NCBI RefSeq assembly: GCF_002258785.1
Contig: NZ_NOYI01000013.1
Coordinates: forward strand, 1-64,000
Length of the DNA: 64,000 nucleotides
Direction: 5' to 3'
Source: Rhodococcus sp. 06-235-1A
Lineage (GTDB): Bacteria; Actinomycetota; Actinomycetes; Mycobacteriales; Mycobacteriaceae
The notes under the pieces: generated by a model
What the model saw: only the letters and a program-made list of their open reading frames with translations
What the model was told of the DNA's origin: nothing
Databases searched by the model: none
Position numbers and translations under genes: made by a program
Shown here: positions 20,503 to 28,929 of the stretch, piece by piece
How positions within the stretch are numbered: the first letter of the stretch is position 1
How the letters are laid out: each line of letters starts with the position of its first letter

Positions 20503-21588
20503 GTGACCGCAGCCTTCTCGACTCCCGGACCACGGGACTGTCTGACCGACGTGGCAGGTCTGCTGGTCGGTCATCATCACGAACTCGACGACGACGCCAC
20601 GATGGGATCCGGTTCGGCCACCGGGTGCACCGTGGTGCGTGCCCTGGGAGGTGCGACGGCCGCAGTCGACGTTCGCGGCGGCGGGCCGGGAACGCGCGAG
20701 ACCGATCTGCTCGATCCGAGCCATTCCGTTCAGCACGTCAACGCGATCCTGTTGACTGCCGGCAGTGCGTACGGGCTCGCCGCGGCCGACGGCGTCATGC
20801 GGTGGCTCGAAGAACACGGCCAGGGCATTCCGATGGGCAGTCCCGATCACGTGGTCCCGATCGTGCCTGCTGCGGTGATCTTCGACCTTCCGGTCGGCGA
20901 CTGGGCAGCGCGTCCGACGGCGGAGTTCGGCTATCTCGCTGCGGCAGCAGCGGCGACCGAGTTCGAGACGGGATCGGTGGGAGCAGGTGTAGGGGCTCGC
21001 GCTGGAGTGCTCAAGGGCGGCGTCGGTACCGCCAGCACGGTGATCGAGGGCGGCCCTGCAGACGGGGTCACCGTCGCGGCGCTGATGGTCGCCAATCCCG
21101 TGGGCGCTGTGTTCGATCCGCGTACCGGCCTGCTGTGGGGCACCGGCACGCTGGGGCCCGCAGCATTCGGCATGCGCAAACCCGACGTCAACGAGGTGTG
21201 GACCGCGCTGGCACTCGAACCCAAGGGCACCGCGCTGAACACCACGATCGGGGTGGTCGCCACCGATGCTGCGTTGTCGTCGGCGTCCTGCAAGCGGATT
21301 GCCGTCGCCGCCCACGACGGTCTGGCACGGGCCATTCGACCGGCGCACTCGCCACTGGACGGCGACACCATCTTTGCCGTGTCCACGGGCACCAGGGCGG
21401 TCACGGCCGAATCCTCGGTCCCCGCCGCATTCTCGGCGGAATTGCCGGTGCTGGCCGCAGTCACCGAGGCCGCGGCGATCGTCGTCGAGCGAGCCATCGT
21501 GCGTGCCCTGCTCGACGCCACCTCGGTGGCCGGGATCCCCACCTATCGTCGGATCTTCCCGTCGGCGTTCACCACGTCACGCACCTGA
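20503..21588 (+). CDS. P1/S58-family (DmpA-like) peptidase
   Basis: 361 aa from GTG 20503, 9 bp after the DUF2017 gene. The N-terminal DVAGLLVGHHHE and the GSAYGLAAADGVMRWLEEHG segment mark the DmpA/peptidase S58 family, Ntn hydrolases that self-cleave at an internal Ser/Thr and act as aminopeptidases. It corresponds to Rv1333. Substrate unknown. Confidence 0.88.
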   Translation: MTAAFSTPGPRDCLTDVAGLLVGHHHELDDDATMGSGSATGCTVVRALGGATAAVDVRGGGPGTRETDLLDPSHSVQHVNAILLTAGSAYGLAAADGVMRWLEEHGQGIPMGSPDHVVPIVPAAVIFDLPVGDWAARPTAEFGYLAAAAAATEFETGSVGAGVGARAGVLKGGVGTASTVIEGGPADGVTVAALMVANPVGAVFDPRTGLLWGTGTLGPAAFGMRKPDVNEVWTALALEPKGTALNTTIGVVATDAALSSASCKRIAVAAHDGLARAIRPAHSPLDGDTIFAVSTGTRAVTAESSVPAAFSAELPVLAAVTEAAAIVVERAIVRALLDATSVAGIPTYRRIFPSAFTTSRT

Positions 21589-21647
21589 GGGCAGGTCTGT
21601 AGGCGTATCCGACCGGTACCGTGGAGGAACCGAGGTTGGAGGCGATC

Positions 21648-22277
21648 ATGAGCGGGACCGGTAATCTTCCGAGCGAACATGGGCGGCCGATCTGGATGCA
21701 GGCCGCCATCGTCGTCGGAGCGTTCACTGCGTTGCTGTGGATCATCGAACTGCTCGATGTCGCGAGCGGATCGAGACTCGAACGCAACGGCATCGAGGCG
21801 CGCTCGGTCGAAGGACTGTGGGGCATTCTGTTCGCACCGGTGCTGCACGACGATTGGCAGCATCTGATCGCGAACACCGTCCCGATCGTCGTGCTCGGTT
21901 TTCTGGTGCTGCTCTCGGGATTGGCGCGTGGCCTGGCCGCCACCGGGATCATCTGGGTGGTCGGCGGTTTCGGCACTTGGCTCACGGCCGCTTCGTACAC
22001 CAACACGATCGGTGCGTCGATCCTGATCTTCGGTTTCATCGCATACCTGTTGGTGCGCGGCTTCTTCACCCGGAATCTGGGTCAGCTCGCGATCGGCGTC
22101 GTGGTGTTCGTGCTGTACGGCAGCGCCCTGTGGGGCGTGCTCCCGAGCGAGCCGAACGTCTCGTGGCAGGGCCATCTGTTCGGCGCGGTGGGCGGAGTGG
22201 TTGCCGCTCGACTGTTGTCCGCCGACGCGCGAGCCGAGCGGGTGCGCACGAAATCGCTCGATCGGCCCACTCCATAG
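21648..22277 (+). CDS. Rhomboid-family intramembrane serine protease with altered GxSG motif
   Basis: 209 aa from ATG 21648, placed by a GGAGG site five bases upstream. About six membrane helices. The HDDWQHLIANTVPI loop is rhomboid-typical, the catalytic Ser lies in IGAS-ILIFG and the catalytic His in WQGHLFGAVGG. The normal rhomboid motif is GxSG; here the residue after the Ser is Ile, which may affect activity. It corresponds to Rv1337; the mec, cysO and cysM genes that precede that gene in Mtb are missing. Confidence 0.88.
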   Translation: MSGTGNLPSEHGRPIWMQAAIVVGAFTALLWIIELLDVASGSRLERNGIEARSVEGLWGILFAPVLHDDWQHLIANTVPIVVLGFLVLLSGLARGLAATGIIWVVGGFGTWLTAASYTNTIGASILIFGFIAYLLVRGFFTRNLGQLAIGVVVFVLYGSALWGVLPSEPNVSWQGHLFGAVGGVVAARLLSADARAERVRTKSLDRPTP

Positions 22278-22389
22278 GTGCGAGGTAACTGCAGACACAC
22301 CTGTGGTCGGCGGTGAATTTCGCCGACTCGCGCTGTGAATACTGCCCGAACGTTTCGAGTGATGCGCTCGGCGTGGCAGCATGGCTTTC

Positions 22390-23148
22390 ATGCGAATTAC
22401 CGTCCTGGGATGTTCGGGCAGTGTGTCCGGACCCGATTCGCCCGCGTCGGGCTACTTGCTGGAAGAAGAGGAGACCTCACCGGTCGTACTCGACTTCGGT
22501 CCCGGCGTTCTCGGGGCGTTGCAGCGCTACGCCGACCCGGGCGATGTGAGCGTTCTGCTCTCGCATCTGCATGCCGATCACTGCCTCGATGTTCCGGGTC
22601 TGCTGGTGTGGCGTCGCTACCATCCGAGCCCGCCGGAAGGTCGCGCGATCGTCTACGGGCCGAAGGACACGGCGTTTCGGCTCGGAGTTGCCTCGGCCGA
22701 ATGCGGTGGGCAGATCGACGACATGTCCGACACCATCGATCTGCGTCGCTGGGTGGACGGCCGCACCGTGGAGTTCGGCAAGCTGTCGATTCTGACGCGT
22801 CAGGTGTTCCATCCGCCGGAGTCGTACGGCATGCGGGTCACCACGGGGGCGGGCCGCACGTTCGCGTACAGCGGCGACACCGGAATGTGTCAGGCGGTGC
22901 GAGATCTGGCGCACGGAGCCGACGTGTTCCTGTGCGAGGCATCGTGGACCGACAGTCCCGAGCGGCCCGAAGGTGTGCACCTGTCCGGAACCGAGGCCGG
23001 CCGAATCGCTCGCGAGGCCGGGGTCGGGGAGTTGCTGCTCACCCACATTCCGCCCTGGACGTCTCGCGAGGACGTCATCGCCGAGGCCAAAGCGGAGTTC
23101 AGCGGACCGGTTCATGCCGTTCTTCCAGGGGACGTATTCACCGTCTGA
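22390..23148 (+). CDS. MBL-fold cyclic-nucleotide phosphodiesterase (Rv1339-like)
   Basis: About 252 aa from ATG 22390 (MRITVLGCSGS); ATG 22381 gives three more residues. It is a metallo-beta-lactamase fold with SHLHADHCLD (two-metal site), YSGDTGMC, CEASW and a final LLTHIPPW. Mtb Rv1339, the closest relative I recognise, is reported as an atypical class II cAMP phosphodiesterase. It probably hydrolyses cAMP in the cytoplasm, opposing the cyclase at 704-2302. murI, which lies just before it in Mtb, is absent. Confidence 0.9.
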   Translation: MRITVLGCSGSVSGPDSPASGYLLEEEETSPVVLDFGPGVLGALQRYADPGDVSVLLSHLHADHCLDVPGLLVWRRYHPSPPEGRAIVYGPKDTAFRLGVASAECGGQIDDMSDTIDLRRWVDGRTVEFGKLSILTRQVFHPPESYGMRVTTGAGRTFAYSGDTGMCQAVRDLAHGADVFLCEASWTDSPERPEGVHLSGTEAGRIAREAGVGELLLTHIPPWTSREDVIAEAKAEFSGPVHAVLPGDVFTV

Positions 23149-23169
23149 GGACGCGATAGGCTGCGAGTC

Positions 23170-23955
23170 GTGTCCAGACGAGAAGACGGCAGAGCGGACG
23201 ACGAGCTCCGCACCATCAAGATCACCCGCGGATTCACCAGCCACCCGGCAGGGTCGGTGTTGGTCGAGTTCGGAAATACCAGGGTAATGTGCACGGCCAG
23301 CGTCGAGGAGGGCGTGCCGCGTTGGCGTAAGGGATCCGGCCTCGGTTGGCTCACCGCCGAGTACGCGATGCTCCCGGCGGCCACGCACACCCGCAACGGC
23401 CGCGAGTCCGTCAAGGGCAAGGTCGGGGGTCGAACCCAGGAGATCTCCCGGTTGGTGGGGCGCTCTCTGCGTGCCTGCATCGACCTGGCGGCCATCGGTG
23501 AGAACACCATTGCGCTCGACTGCGATGTGCTCCAGGCCGACGGTGGTACCCGAACTGCAGCTGTCACCGGTGCGTTCGTGGCGCTCAACGACGCCGTCAC
23601 CTACCTGCGGGCAGCGGGACGCCTCGCCGACCCGCAGCCGATCTCGTGCATGATCGCCGCGGTCAGCGTCGGCGTCGTCGACGGCCGGGTGCGCCTCGAC
23701 CTTCCCTACGAGGAAGACTCGCGCGCCGAGGTCGACATGAACGTCGTCGCCACCGACACCGGCACCCTGGTGGAGATCCAGGGCACCGGAGAAGGCGCGA
23801 CGTTCCCACGCACCACACTCGACAAGTTGCTCGACTCCGCGTTCGTCGGTATCGAGAAGTTGTTCGAGGTGCAGAAAGAAGCTCTGGCGCTGCCGTACCC
23901 GGGGGACCTGCCCGAGCCTGCGGCCGCGGAGTCGAAGAAGAAGTTCGGTGCCTGA
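23170..23955 (+). CDS. rph: Ribonuclease PH
   Basis: 261 aa from GTG 23170. A classic RNase [22 protein letters not shown], the [15 protein letters not shown] phosphate-site segment and [18 protein letters not shown]. It trims tRNA 3' ends by phosphorolysis in the cytoplasm as a hexameric ring. It follows the phosphodiesterase by 21 bp and overlaps the next gene by 8 bp, as Rv1340-Rv1341. Confidence 0.96.
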   Translation: MSRREDGRADDELRTIKITRGFTSHPAGSVLVEFGNTRVMCTASVEEGVPRWRKGSGLGWLTAEYAMLPAATHTRNGRESVKGKVGGRTQEISRLVGRSLRACIDLAAIGENTIALDCDVLQADGGTRTAAVTGAFVALNDAVTYLRAAGRLADPQPISCMIAAVSVGVVDGRVRLDLPYEEDSRAEVDMNVVATDTGTLVEIQGTGEGATFPRTTLDKLLDSAFVGIEKLFEVQKEALALPYPGDLPEPAAAESKKKFGA

Positions 23956-24562
23956 CCGCAAACTCCTGGTGGCCAGCCGGAATGCGAAGAAGCTGCGTGA
24001 GCTTCGGCGGGTGCTCGACGCTGCCGGAGTGGTCGGAATCGAGCTGGTCGGCCTGGACGAGGTGCCGCCGTTCCCGGAGGCCCCCGAGGTGGGAGCGACT
24101 TTCGAGGACAACGCGCTGGCCAAGGCTCGCGACGGAGCTGCGGCCACCGGATTGCCTTGTGTAGCAGACGATTCCGGGATCGAGATCGATGCGCTCAATG
24201 CGATGCCCGGAGTGCTCTCGGCGCGCTGGTCGGGTACGCACGGGCGCGACGACGCCAACACCGAACTCGTACTCGCGCAGCTGAGCGACACCCCCGACGA
24301 GCGTCGCGGTGCGGCTTTCGTCTCGGCGTGCGCCCTGGTGATTCCCGGCGGCACCGAAACCGTGGTCCGCGGTGAGTGGCGCGGTGTGGTGGGCCGAGAG
24401 CCGTCGGGTGAGAACGGCTTCGGCTACGACCCGATCTTCGTTCCCGAGGGAGACGGCCGTAGCGCCGCGCAGCTGAGCCCGGACGAGAAAGACGCGGCCT
24501 CGCATCGCGGGCGTGCGCTCCGCAAGCTCGTTCCGGCGCTCGAAGAACTGGCAGGGCGGTAG
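23948..24562 (+). CDS. rdgB: XTP/dITP diphosphatase (RdgB/HAM1)
   Basis: 204 aa from GTG 23948, overlapping rph by 8 bp. Motifs [13 protein letters not shown] at the N-terminus, [16 protein letters not shown], and GFGYDPIF near the C-terminus are those of the HAM1 family, which removes deaminated purine nucleotides (XTP, dITP, ITP) by releasing pyrophosphate. Orthologue of Rv1341. Confidence 0.95.
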   Translation: MPDRKLLVASRNAKKLRELRRVLDAAGVVGIELVGLDEVPPFPEAPEVGATFEDNALAKARDGAAATGLPCVADDSGIEIDALNAMPGVLSARWSGTHGRDDANTELVLAQLSDTPDERRGAAFVSACALVIPGGTETVVRGEWRGVVGREPSGENGFGYDPIFVPEGDGRSAAQLSPDEKDAASHRGRALRKLVPALEELAGR

Positions 24563-24564
24563 TC

Positions 24565-25374
24565 GTGAAGGCGCGGGCAGCTCTGACTCGAACGTCGGTT
24601 GCGCTGGCCGCCGCCGCAGTGTGCTTGGCGGGTACGCCGGCCTCGGCTGCACCCGTGGCAGGCTCGTTCGCCGAGGCCTTCGCCTACTCGATCGCCCACC
24701 CGGGAGCGGCGCCTCCGGGATCGAACGACTTCTCGTGTACGCCCAGCGCGCAGCATCCGGAGCCGGTGGTGCTGGTGCACGGCTTCTTGGAGAACTCGTA
24801 CGACAACTGGGCATCTCTGTCGCCGAAGCTGGCAGACGCCGGGTACTGCGTGTTCGCGATCGACTACGGCAACACCGGGCCGGTGCCCGCGCTCGGAGCG
24901 CTCGAACCCATCCCCGAGAGTGCTGCGGAACTGTCGACGTTCGTCGATTCGGTACTCGCGGCCACGGGTGCCGAGAAAGTGTCCATCGTGGGCCATTCCA
25001 AAGGTGGCACCGTGCCCCGCTACTACGCTCGCTTCCTCGGTGGGGATCGCACGGTGGCACGGATTGTGGCGCTGTCTCCACCGAACTATCCGACTGCAGG
25101 TCCGCCGGTGCAGGACGACGTGCTGGAAAGGCTGAACGAGGGGAGCGACACCGTCTCGGGAATCGACTACACGACGATCGTCACTCGATACGACCAGATC
25201 GTCGTTCCATACACCGCGTCGTTGCTGACCGGTGCGGGGAATACGAACGTGGTGTTGCAGGACGTGTGCCCGGCCAACGTCGTCGAGCACACAGGAATCT
25301 CGTACGACCCGTTGGCACAGCGGCTGGTCGAGAACGTGCTGGATCCAGACAACGCGCAGCCGATCGGCTGCTGA
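24565..25374 (+). CDS. Secreted alpha/beta-hydrolase, lipase class 2 type
   Basis: 269 aa from GTG 24565, two bases after the rdgB stop. A Sec signal peptide (1 to about 29, ending ASA-A) leads to an alpha/beta hydrolase with oxyanion loop VLVHGFLENS and nucleophile Ser145 in VGHSKGG. Four cysteines probably form two disulfides. It resembles secreted lipases/esterases of Rhodococcus and Streptomyces. It is an addition relative to the Mtb order, between the Rv1341 and Rv1342c equivalents. Confidence 0.87.
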   Translation: MKARAALTRTSVALAAAAVCLAGTPASAAPVAGSFAEAFAYSIAHPGAAPPGSNDFSCTPSAQHPEPVVLVHGFLENSYDNWASLSPKLADAGYCVFAIDYGNTGPVPALGALEPIPESAAELSTFVDSVLAATGAEKVSIVGHSKGGTVPRYYARFLGGDRTVARIVALSPPNYPTAGPPVQDDVLERLNEGSDTVSGIDYTTIVTRYDQIVVPYTASLLTGAGNTNVVLQDVCPANVVEHTGISYDPLAQRLVENVLDPDNAQPIGC

Positions 25375-25376
25375 CG

Positions 25377-25730
25377 TCAGACGGCGAAGTCGGCTTTGAC
25401 CTGCTTGGTGCGCTTGTGCTCGATGTAGAACGACAGGAACGGGACGGTTCCGGCGAGCAGTGTGCCGATGGTGCGGGCGGCCGGCCACCGTACCTTGATG
25501 GCCAGGTCCACTGTGAGCACGAGATATACGATGTAGACCCAACCGTGCACGACAGGGATCCACGTCGGAAGGTTCTCGACCTTCAGGATGTATTTCGCAA
25601 CCATTTCTGCCACGAGAACCAATAGCCACACGCCGGTCACGTAAGCCAGAACGCGGTAGCGCAGAAGCGCGGACGCGATTTTCTGGGTCTTGTTCGCAGA
25701 CGCCTGCGTCTTCTCCGGTGCCGAACTCAC
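25377..25730 (-). CDS. DUF3817 membrane protein, copy 2 (Rv1342c-like)
   Basis: 117 aa from GTG 25730, overlapping the upstream gene by 4 bp (GTGA). About three membrane segments with PVVHGWVYIVYLVLTVDLAI; a member of DUF3817, function unknown. Convergent with the lipase gene, stops 2 bp apart. It pairs with the LprD-like gene as in Mtb Rv1343c-Rv1342c. Confidence 0.87.
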   Translation of the reverse strand: MSSAPEKTQASANKTQKIASALLRYRVLAYVTGVWLLVLVAEMVAKYILKVENLPTWIPVVHGWVYIVYLVLTVDLAIKVRWPAARTIGTLLAGTVPFLSFYIEHKRTKQVKADFAV

Positions 25731-26128
25731 GTGGTGCTCCTGTCGGTCCCGCGGGATTCGTTCAGCTCCGCGAGGTAGCTGTTGTATTCGAGTAGCTGCC
25801 GGGCCTCGGGATCATCGAGGTCCGTAGCGTCGGCCGCCGGGGCGTGACGCTGGGGGAGCAGATCGAGGGGCACCTCGGTAGGCCCGTCGGGCAACGCTGC
25901 TGCAACCTCGTCCGAGTCCTCGTCCTCGAGGCGAACGAATTTGCGGTACGCGTAGACCACGAATACGGCGAACAGGGGCCACTGGAAGGCGTAGCCGAGA
26001 TTCTGACCGTTGCCGCCGACCGCTTCGAAGCGCTCCCACTGCCACCAGCCGAGGCCCAGGCAGACTGCCGCGGACACGATGACCAGCGCGATCAGCGCTG
26101 GTCGACGGTTCGGGCGGGATGAGGTCAC
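25727..26128 (-). CDS. LprD-like membrane protein (Rv1343c-like)
   Basis: 133 aa from GTG 26128. Two N-terminal membrane segments (about 10-27 and 46-62) surround GWWQWERFEAVGGNGQNLGY, then FAVFVVYAYRKFVR and an acidic cytoplasmic tail. The pattern matches Mtb LprD (Rv1343c). No lipobox cysteine is present, so the lipoprotein label used in Mtb does not apply here. Translationally coupled to the DUF3817 gene. Function unknown. Confidence 0.85.
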   Translation of the reverse strand: MTSSRPNRRPALIALVIVSAAVCLGLGWWQWERFEAVGGNGQNLGYAFQWPLFAVFVVYAYRKFVRLEDEDSDEVAAALPDGPTEVPLDLLPQRHAPAADATDLDDPEARQLLEYNSYLAELNESRGTDRSTT

Positions 26129-26214
26129 TCCTCGACGGTACCGGAGGTACTACTACTCGAGGTAGTCACGTGCGAAGCCCCAGCGGTGATTCTCACCATG
26201 ACCGGTCCGATTCT

Positions 26215-26886
26215 CTACGTTCGACGGCGGTGTGCCCGCGCGGCGGCGAGTTTCTCGGCACCGGGCCCGGTGACGTCCGCGAGAGCGCTGCTGCGTCCGG
26301 TCAGAACCAGTGCCAGGGTGCCGGCCGATCCTTCGATGACCGGGCCCTCACCGCGGCTCCAATCCAGATCGGTTGCGCGCCACTGGAGTCGAAGCTCCGG
26401 TCCCTTGAACGGTGCCGCGCCGGTCGCGGGCACCAGGAAGTCGAGCATCGTGATCATGCGGTGGTCGGGAACGTGGTGCTCGATTCCGAGTGGCCTGCAC
26501 ACGTCCAGCCCGTGCACGATGACGTCGGACAAGGGGGCAAGCGGACCGTGGCCCGGCGGGGTGAATTTCTTGTCCGCGTGAGCGGTGAGCAAGGCGGGCA
26601 ATTCGTCTCCGTGCCCGCGACGCACACGCGTGGTCATCAGCTGATTGGCTCGGTCGAAGTTTCCTCGGGTACGCACCATGACCAGTCCGAACTGCCAGAG
26701 CGGGACGATCAGTGGCACCACCAGATGGGCGGCGACGTCGCGGACCGTCCAGGCCGCGCACAGCGAGGGGGTGTCCCATTGTTCGGCTGTGAGAGTCTCG
26801 AGAGTTCTTGCGAGAGAACGTCTCTCGTCTGTGATCTCGGCGAAGATCGCGTCGTTCGATTCCTCGGGCATTCGAACCGCCTTCAC
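26215..26886 (-). CDS. Mycothiol-dependent maleylpyruvate-isomerase-type (DinB-like) protein
   Basis: 223 aa from GTG 26886, or from ATG 26871 (MPEESN). The N-terminal four-helix region with LTAEQWDTPSLCAAWTVRDVAAHLV is the signature of the TIGR03083/maleylpyruvate isomerase N-terminal (DinB superfamily) group of Actinobacteria, many of which use mycothiol. The substrate is unknown. It stands alone between the LprD-like gene and tRNA-Leu. Confidence 0.83.
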   Translation of the reverse strand: MKAVRMPEESNDAIFAEITDERRSLARTLETLTAEQWDTPSLCAAWTVRDVAAHLVVPLIVPLWQFGLVMVRTRGNFDRANQLMTTRVRRGHGDELPALLTAHADKKFTPPGHGPLAPLSDVIVHGLDVCRPLGIEHHVPDHRMITMLDFLVPATGAAPFKGPELRLQWRATDLDWSRGEGPVIEGSAGTLALVLTGRSSALADVTGPGAEKLAAARAHRRRT

Positions 26887-26956
26887 GTGTCGGTGCTTGT
26901 CGACCCTGGACCTGAACGAGCCACGAGCATGTGAAAACCGGCCCGAACGACCGTCG

Positions 26957-27038
<82 letters not shown>

Positions 27039-27095
27039 GTGCCGGTGCAGTCTACAACCTGAATGGAATGCACCGGCACCATGCCTGCAATGGTG

Positions 27096-27908
27096 TCAGT
27101 CGCCCAGCCTGCGATACGCGCGGACCGAGAGAGGGAGGAACACCGCCAGGAGCGCCACCGGCCAGGCGATCGCCACGATCAGCGCATTGTCGGTGACCCA
27201 TCCTGCGGACTCCCACCCCGGACTGCCGAACAGATCACGCGTGGCGGTCGCGGTGGCGGACAATGGGTTCCATTGGGCAACTGCTGCGAGCCAGGACGGC
27301 ATCGACGTCGGATCGATGAACACGTTGGACAGGAACATGAAGGGCCACATCAAGATTTGAATGGCAGCCACCGTCTCGGTGCCGCGGACGGTGAGTCCGA
27401 GGTAGATCCCGACCCAGAGCAACGACAGGCGCAGCAGCAGCAGAACAGCGCAGGCCCCCAGAATTGCGCCCGCACCGGCGTCGGTGCGCCAGCCCAGAAT
27501 CAGCCCGGAGGTAGCAGTGATCGCAAGGCCGACAATCGAACCGATCATGTCGGCCGATGCGCGACCACCGACCACTGCGACACCGGAGATCGGAAGGGAG
27601 CGGAATCGGTCGGTCACGCCGCGTCCAGCGTCGGTGGCGACCGCCGTCATGGTGGTCTCGAGCCCGAAGAACATCGTCACGGCCAGAATTCCGGGAAGCA
27701 GGTAGGCGTAGTAGTTCTCCGCGCCCGGCGTCGAGACGGCACCACCGAAGAGCGTGCCGAACATGACGGCGACCAGAACGGGAAAGAACCAGCCGATGAG
27801 GACCGGTGCCGGTTGCTGCCGCCAGTGCTGCAGGTCGCGCAGTGTGATCGTTCGGATCGCACCGAGGTGCCCGGTGCCGGAGGTGCTGATGCGGCGGAGA
27901 TCGGTCAT
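27096..27908 (-). CDS. ABC-2 type exporter permease (DrrB-like)
   Basis: 270 aa from ATG 27908, overlapping the ATPase stop by 4 bp (ATGA). Six membrane segments and the ABC-2 pattern (LLPGILAVTMFF, DRFRSLPIS, LMWPFMFLSNVFIDPTSMP) identify a DrrB-type permease. With the ATPase it should export a lipophilic drug or lipid. The TetR gene beyond the ATPase and its operators suggest a drug-inducible pump. Confidence 0.92.
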   Translation of the reverse strand: MTDLRRISTSGTGHLGAIRTITLRDLQHWRQQPAPVLIGWFFPVLVAVMFGTLFGGAVSTPGAENYYAYLLPGILAVTMFFGLETTMTAVATDAGRGVTDRFRSLPISGVAVVGGRASADMIGSIVGLAITATSGLILGWRTDAGAGAILGACAVLLLLRLSLLWVGIYLGLTVRGTETVAAIQILMWPFMFLSNVFIDPTSMPSWLAAVAQWNPLSATATATRDLFGSPGWESAGWVTDNALIVAIAWPVALLAVFLPLSVRAYRRLGD

Positions 27909-28843
27909 GCCGCACCCCCATGGGTCTGTTCGGTGAGGCGGAAGAACACTTCGTCGAGCGTGGGTTGGCGGATGGCGATGTCGACGGGGTCCAATGCGTG
28001 GTCTCGGAGAATGTCGGCCATGTGAAGTACTTCGGTTCCTCTGTTCTGCAATGGTATTCGGACTTTCTTGTCTTCTGTCTCCAGTACACCGTCGACTACT
28101 GCCACGGCACGTCGGGCGTGGTCGACGGTGTCGAAGGTGACATCCATCCAGTTCGCTCCCGCTTCGGTTTTGAGTTCGGTCGGTGTTCCCTGTGCGACGA
28201 CGCGGCCCGCCTGCAGCATGACGATGGAGTCGGCTAGCTCGTCGGCTTCCTCCAGATATTGGGTGGTCAGCAGAACGGTGCAGCCTGCGTCGGCTCGCGC
28301 GCGAATTGCCGACCACACGTCGCGACGTGCGGAGGGGTCGAGCCCGGTGGTGGGCTCGTCGACGAACAGCACCGGGGGATCGGACATCAGACTCACCGCC
28401 AGGTCGAGTCTGCGTCGCATTCCACCGGAGTAGGTGCCGACCGGGCGCTCGGCCGCCGCGGTGAGGCCGAAACGCTCGAGTGCCTCGTCCGCGTGCAGTC
28501 GAGCCGTGCGCGCGCTCCGATGTGTCAGGCGGCCGAACATGACGAGGTTCTGGCGGCCGGTGAGTATTTCGTCGACGGCTGCGTTCTGGCCCACCATACC
28601 TATCGAGGCCCGGACGTCCGACGCCTGAGTGCGAACGTCGAAGCCTGCGACAGTGGCCGATCCGGAGTCGACTCGGGTGAGCGTCGAGAGGATCTTGACG
28701 GTGGTGGACTTCCCTGCGCCGTTGGGGCCGAGTAGTCCGCAGATCGTGCCGGTGGGTACGGCGAAATCGATGCCGTGCAGGCCCGCTTCGTCGTTGTCTC
28801 GGTAGTGCTTGGTGAGGTGGTCCACGATGATCGAATCGTTCAT
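27905..28843 (-). CDS. ABC exporter ATPase (DrrA-like)
   Basis: 312 aa from ATG 28843. Walker A GPNGAGKST (about 38-46), signature YSGGMRRRLDLA, Walker B VLFVDEPTTGLD, and a C-terminal DrrA-type extension ending RQPTLDEVFFRLT. It energises the adjacent permease. The 86-bp gap to the divergent TetR gene holds three GTAC-N3-GTAC palindromes, so expression is probably repressed by that regulator. Confidence 0.93.
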   Translation of the reverse strand: MNDSIIVDHLTKHYRDNDEAGLHGIDFAVPTGTICGLLGPNGAGKSTTVKILSTLTRVDSGSATVAGFDVRTQASDVRASIGMVGQNAAVDEILTGRQNLVMFGRLTHRSARTARLHADEALERFGLTAAAERPVGTYSGGMRRRLDLAVSLMSDPPVLFVDEPTTGLDPSARRDVWSAIRARADAGCTVLLTTQYLEEADELADSIVMLQAGRVVAQGTPTELKTEAGANWMDVTFDTVDHARRAVAVVDGVLETEDKKVRIPLQNRGTEVLHMADILRDHALDPVDIAIRQPTLDEVFFRLTEQTHGGAA

Positions 28844-28867
28844 GGGTCGGCATCCTTAGGTTGTAAC

Positions 28868-28909
28868 GTACGCTGTACGGCGCGAGGTACACTGTACGGT
28901 ACGGCGTAC
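28868..28909. promoter_or_regulatory. Triple GTAC-N3-GTAC operator between the ABC exporter and TetR genes
   Basis: Three 11-bp inverted repeats occur in 42 bp: GTACGCTGTAC (28868-28878), GTACACTGTAC (28887-28897) and GTACGGCGTAC (28899-28909). The first two share GTACRCTGTACGG and start 19 bp apart. Sitting between divergent exporter and TetR genes, they are very probably the TetR operators and overlap both promoters. Confidence 0.8.
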
Positions 28910-28929
28910 GATCGCGCTACACTCGCTTG

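Noticed and set aside
22306..22327. Terminator after the rhomboid gene
   Set aside because: Only a 7-bp stem (GTCGGCG/CGCCGAC) with no T-tract; too weak to report as a feature.
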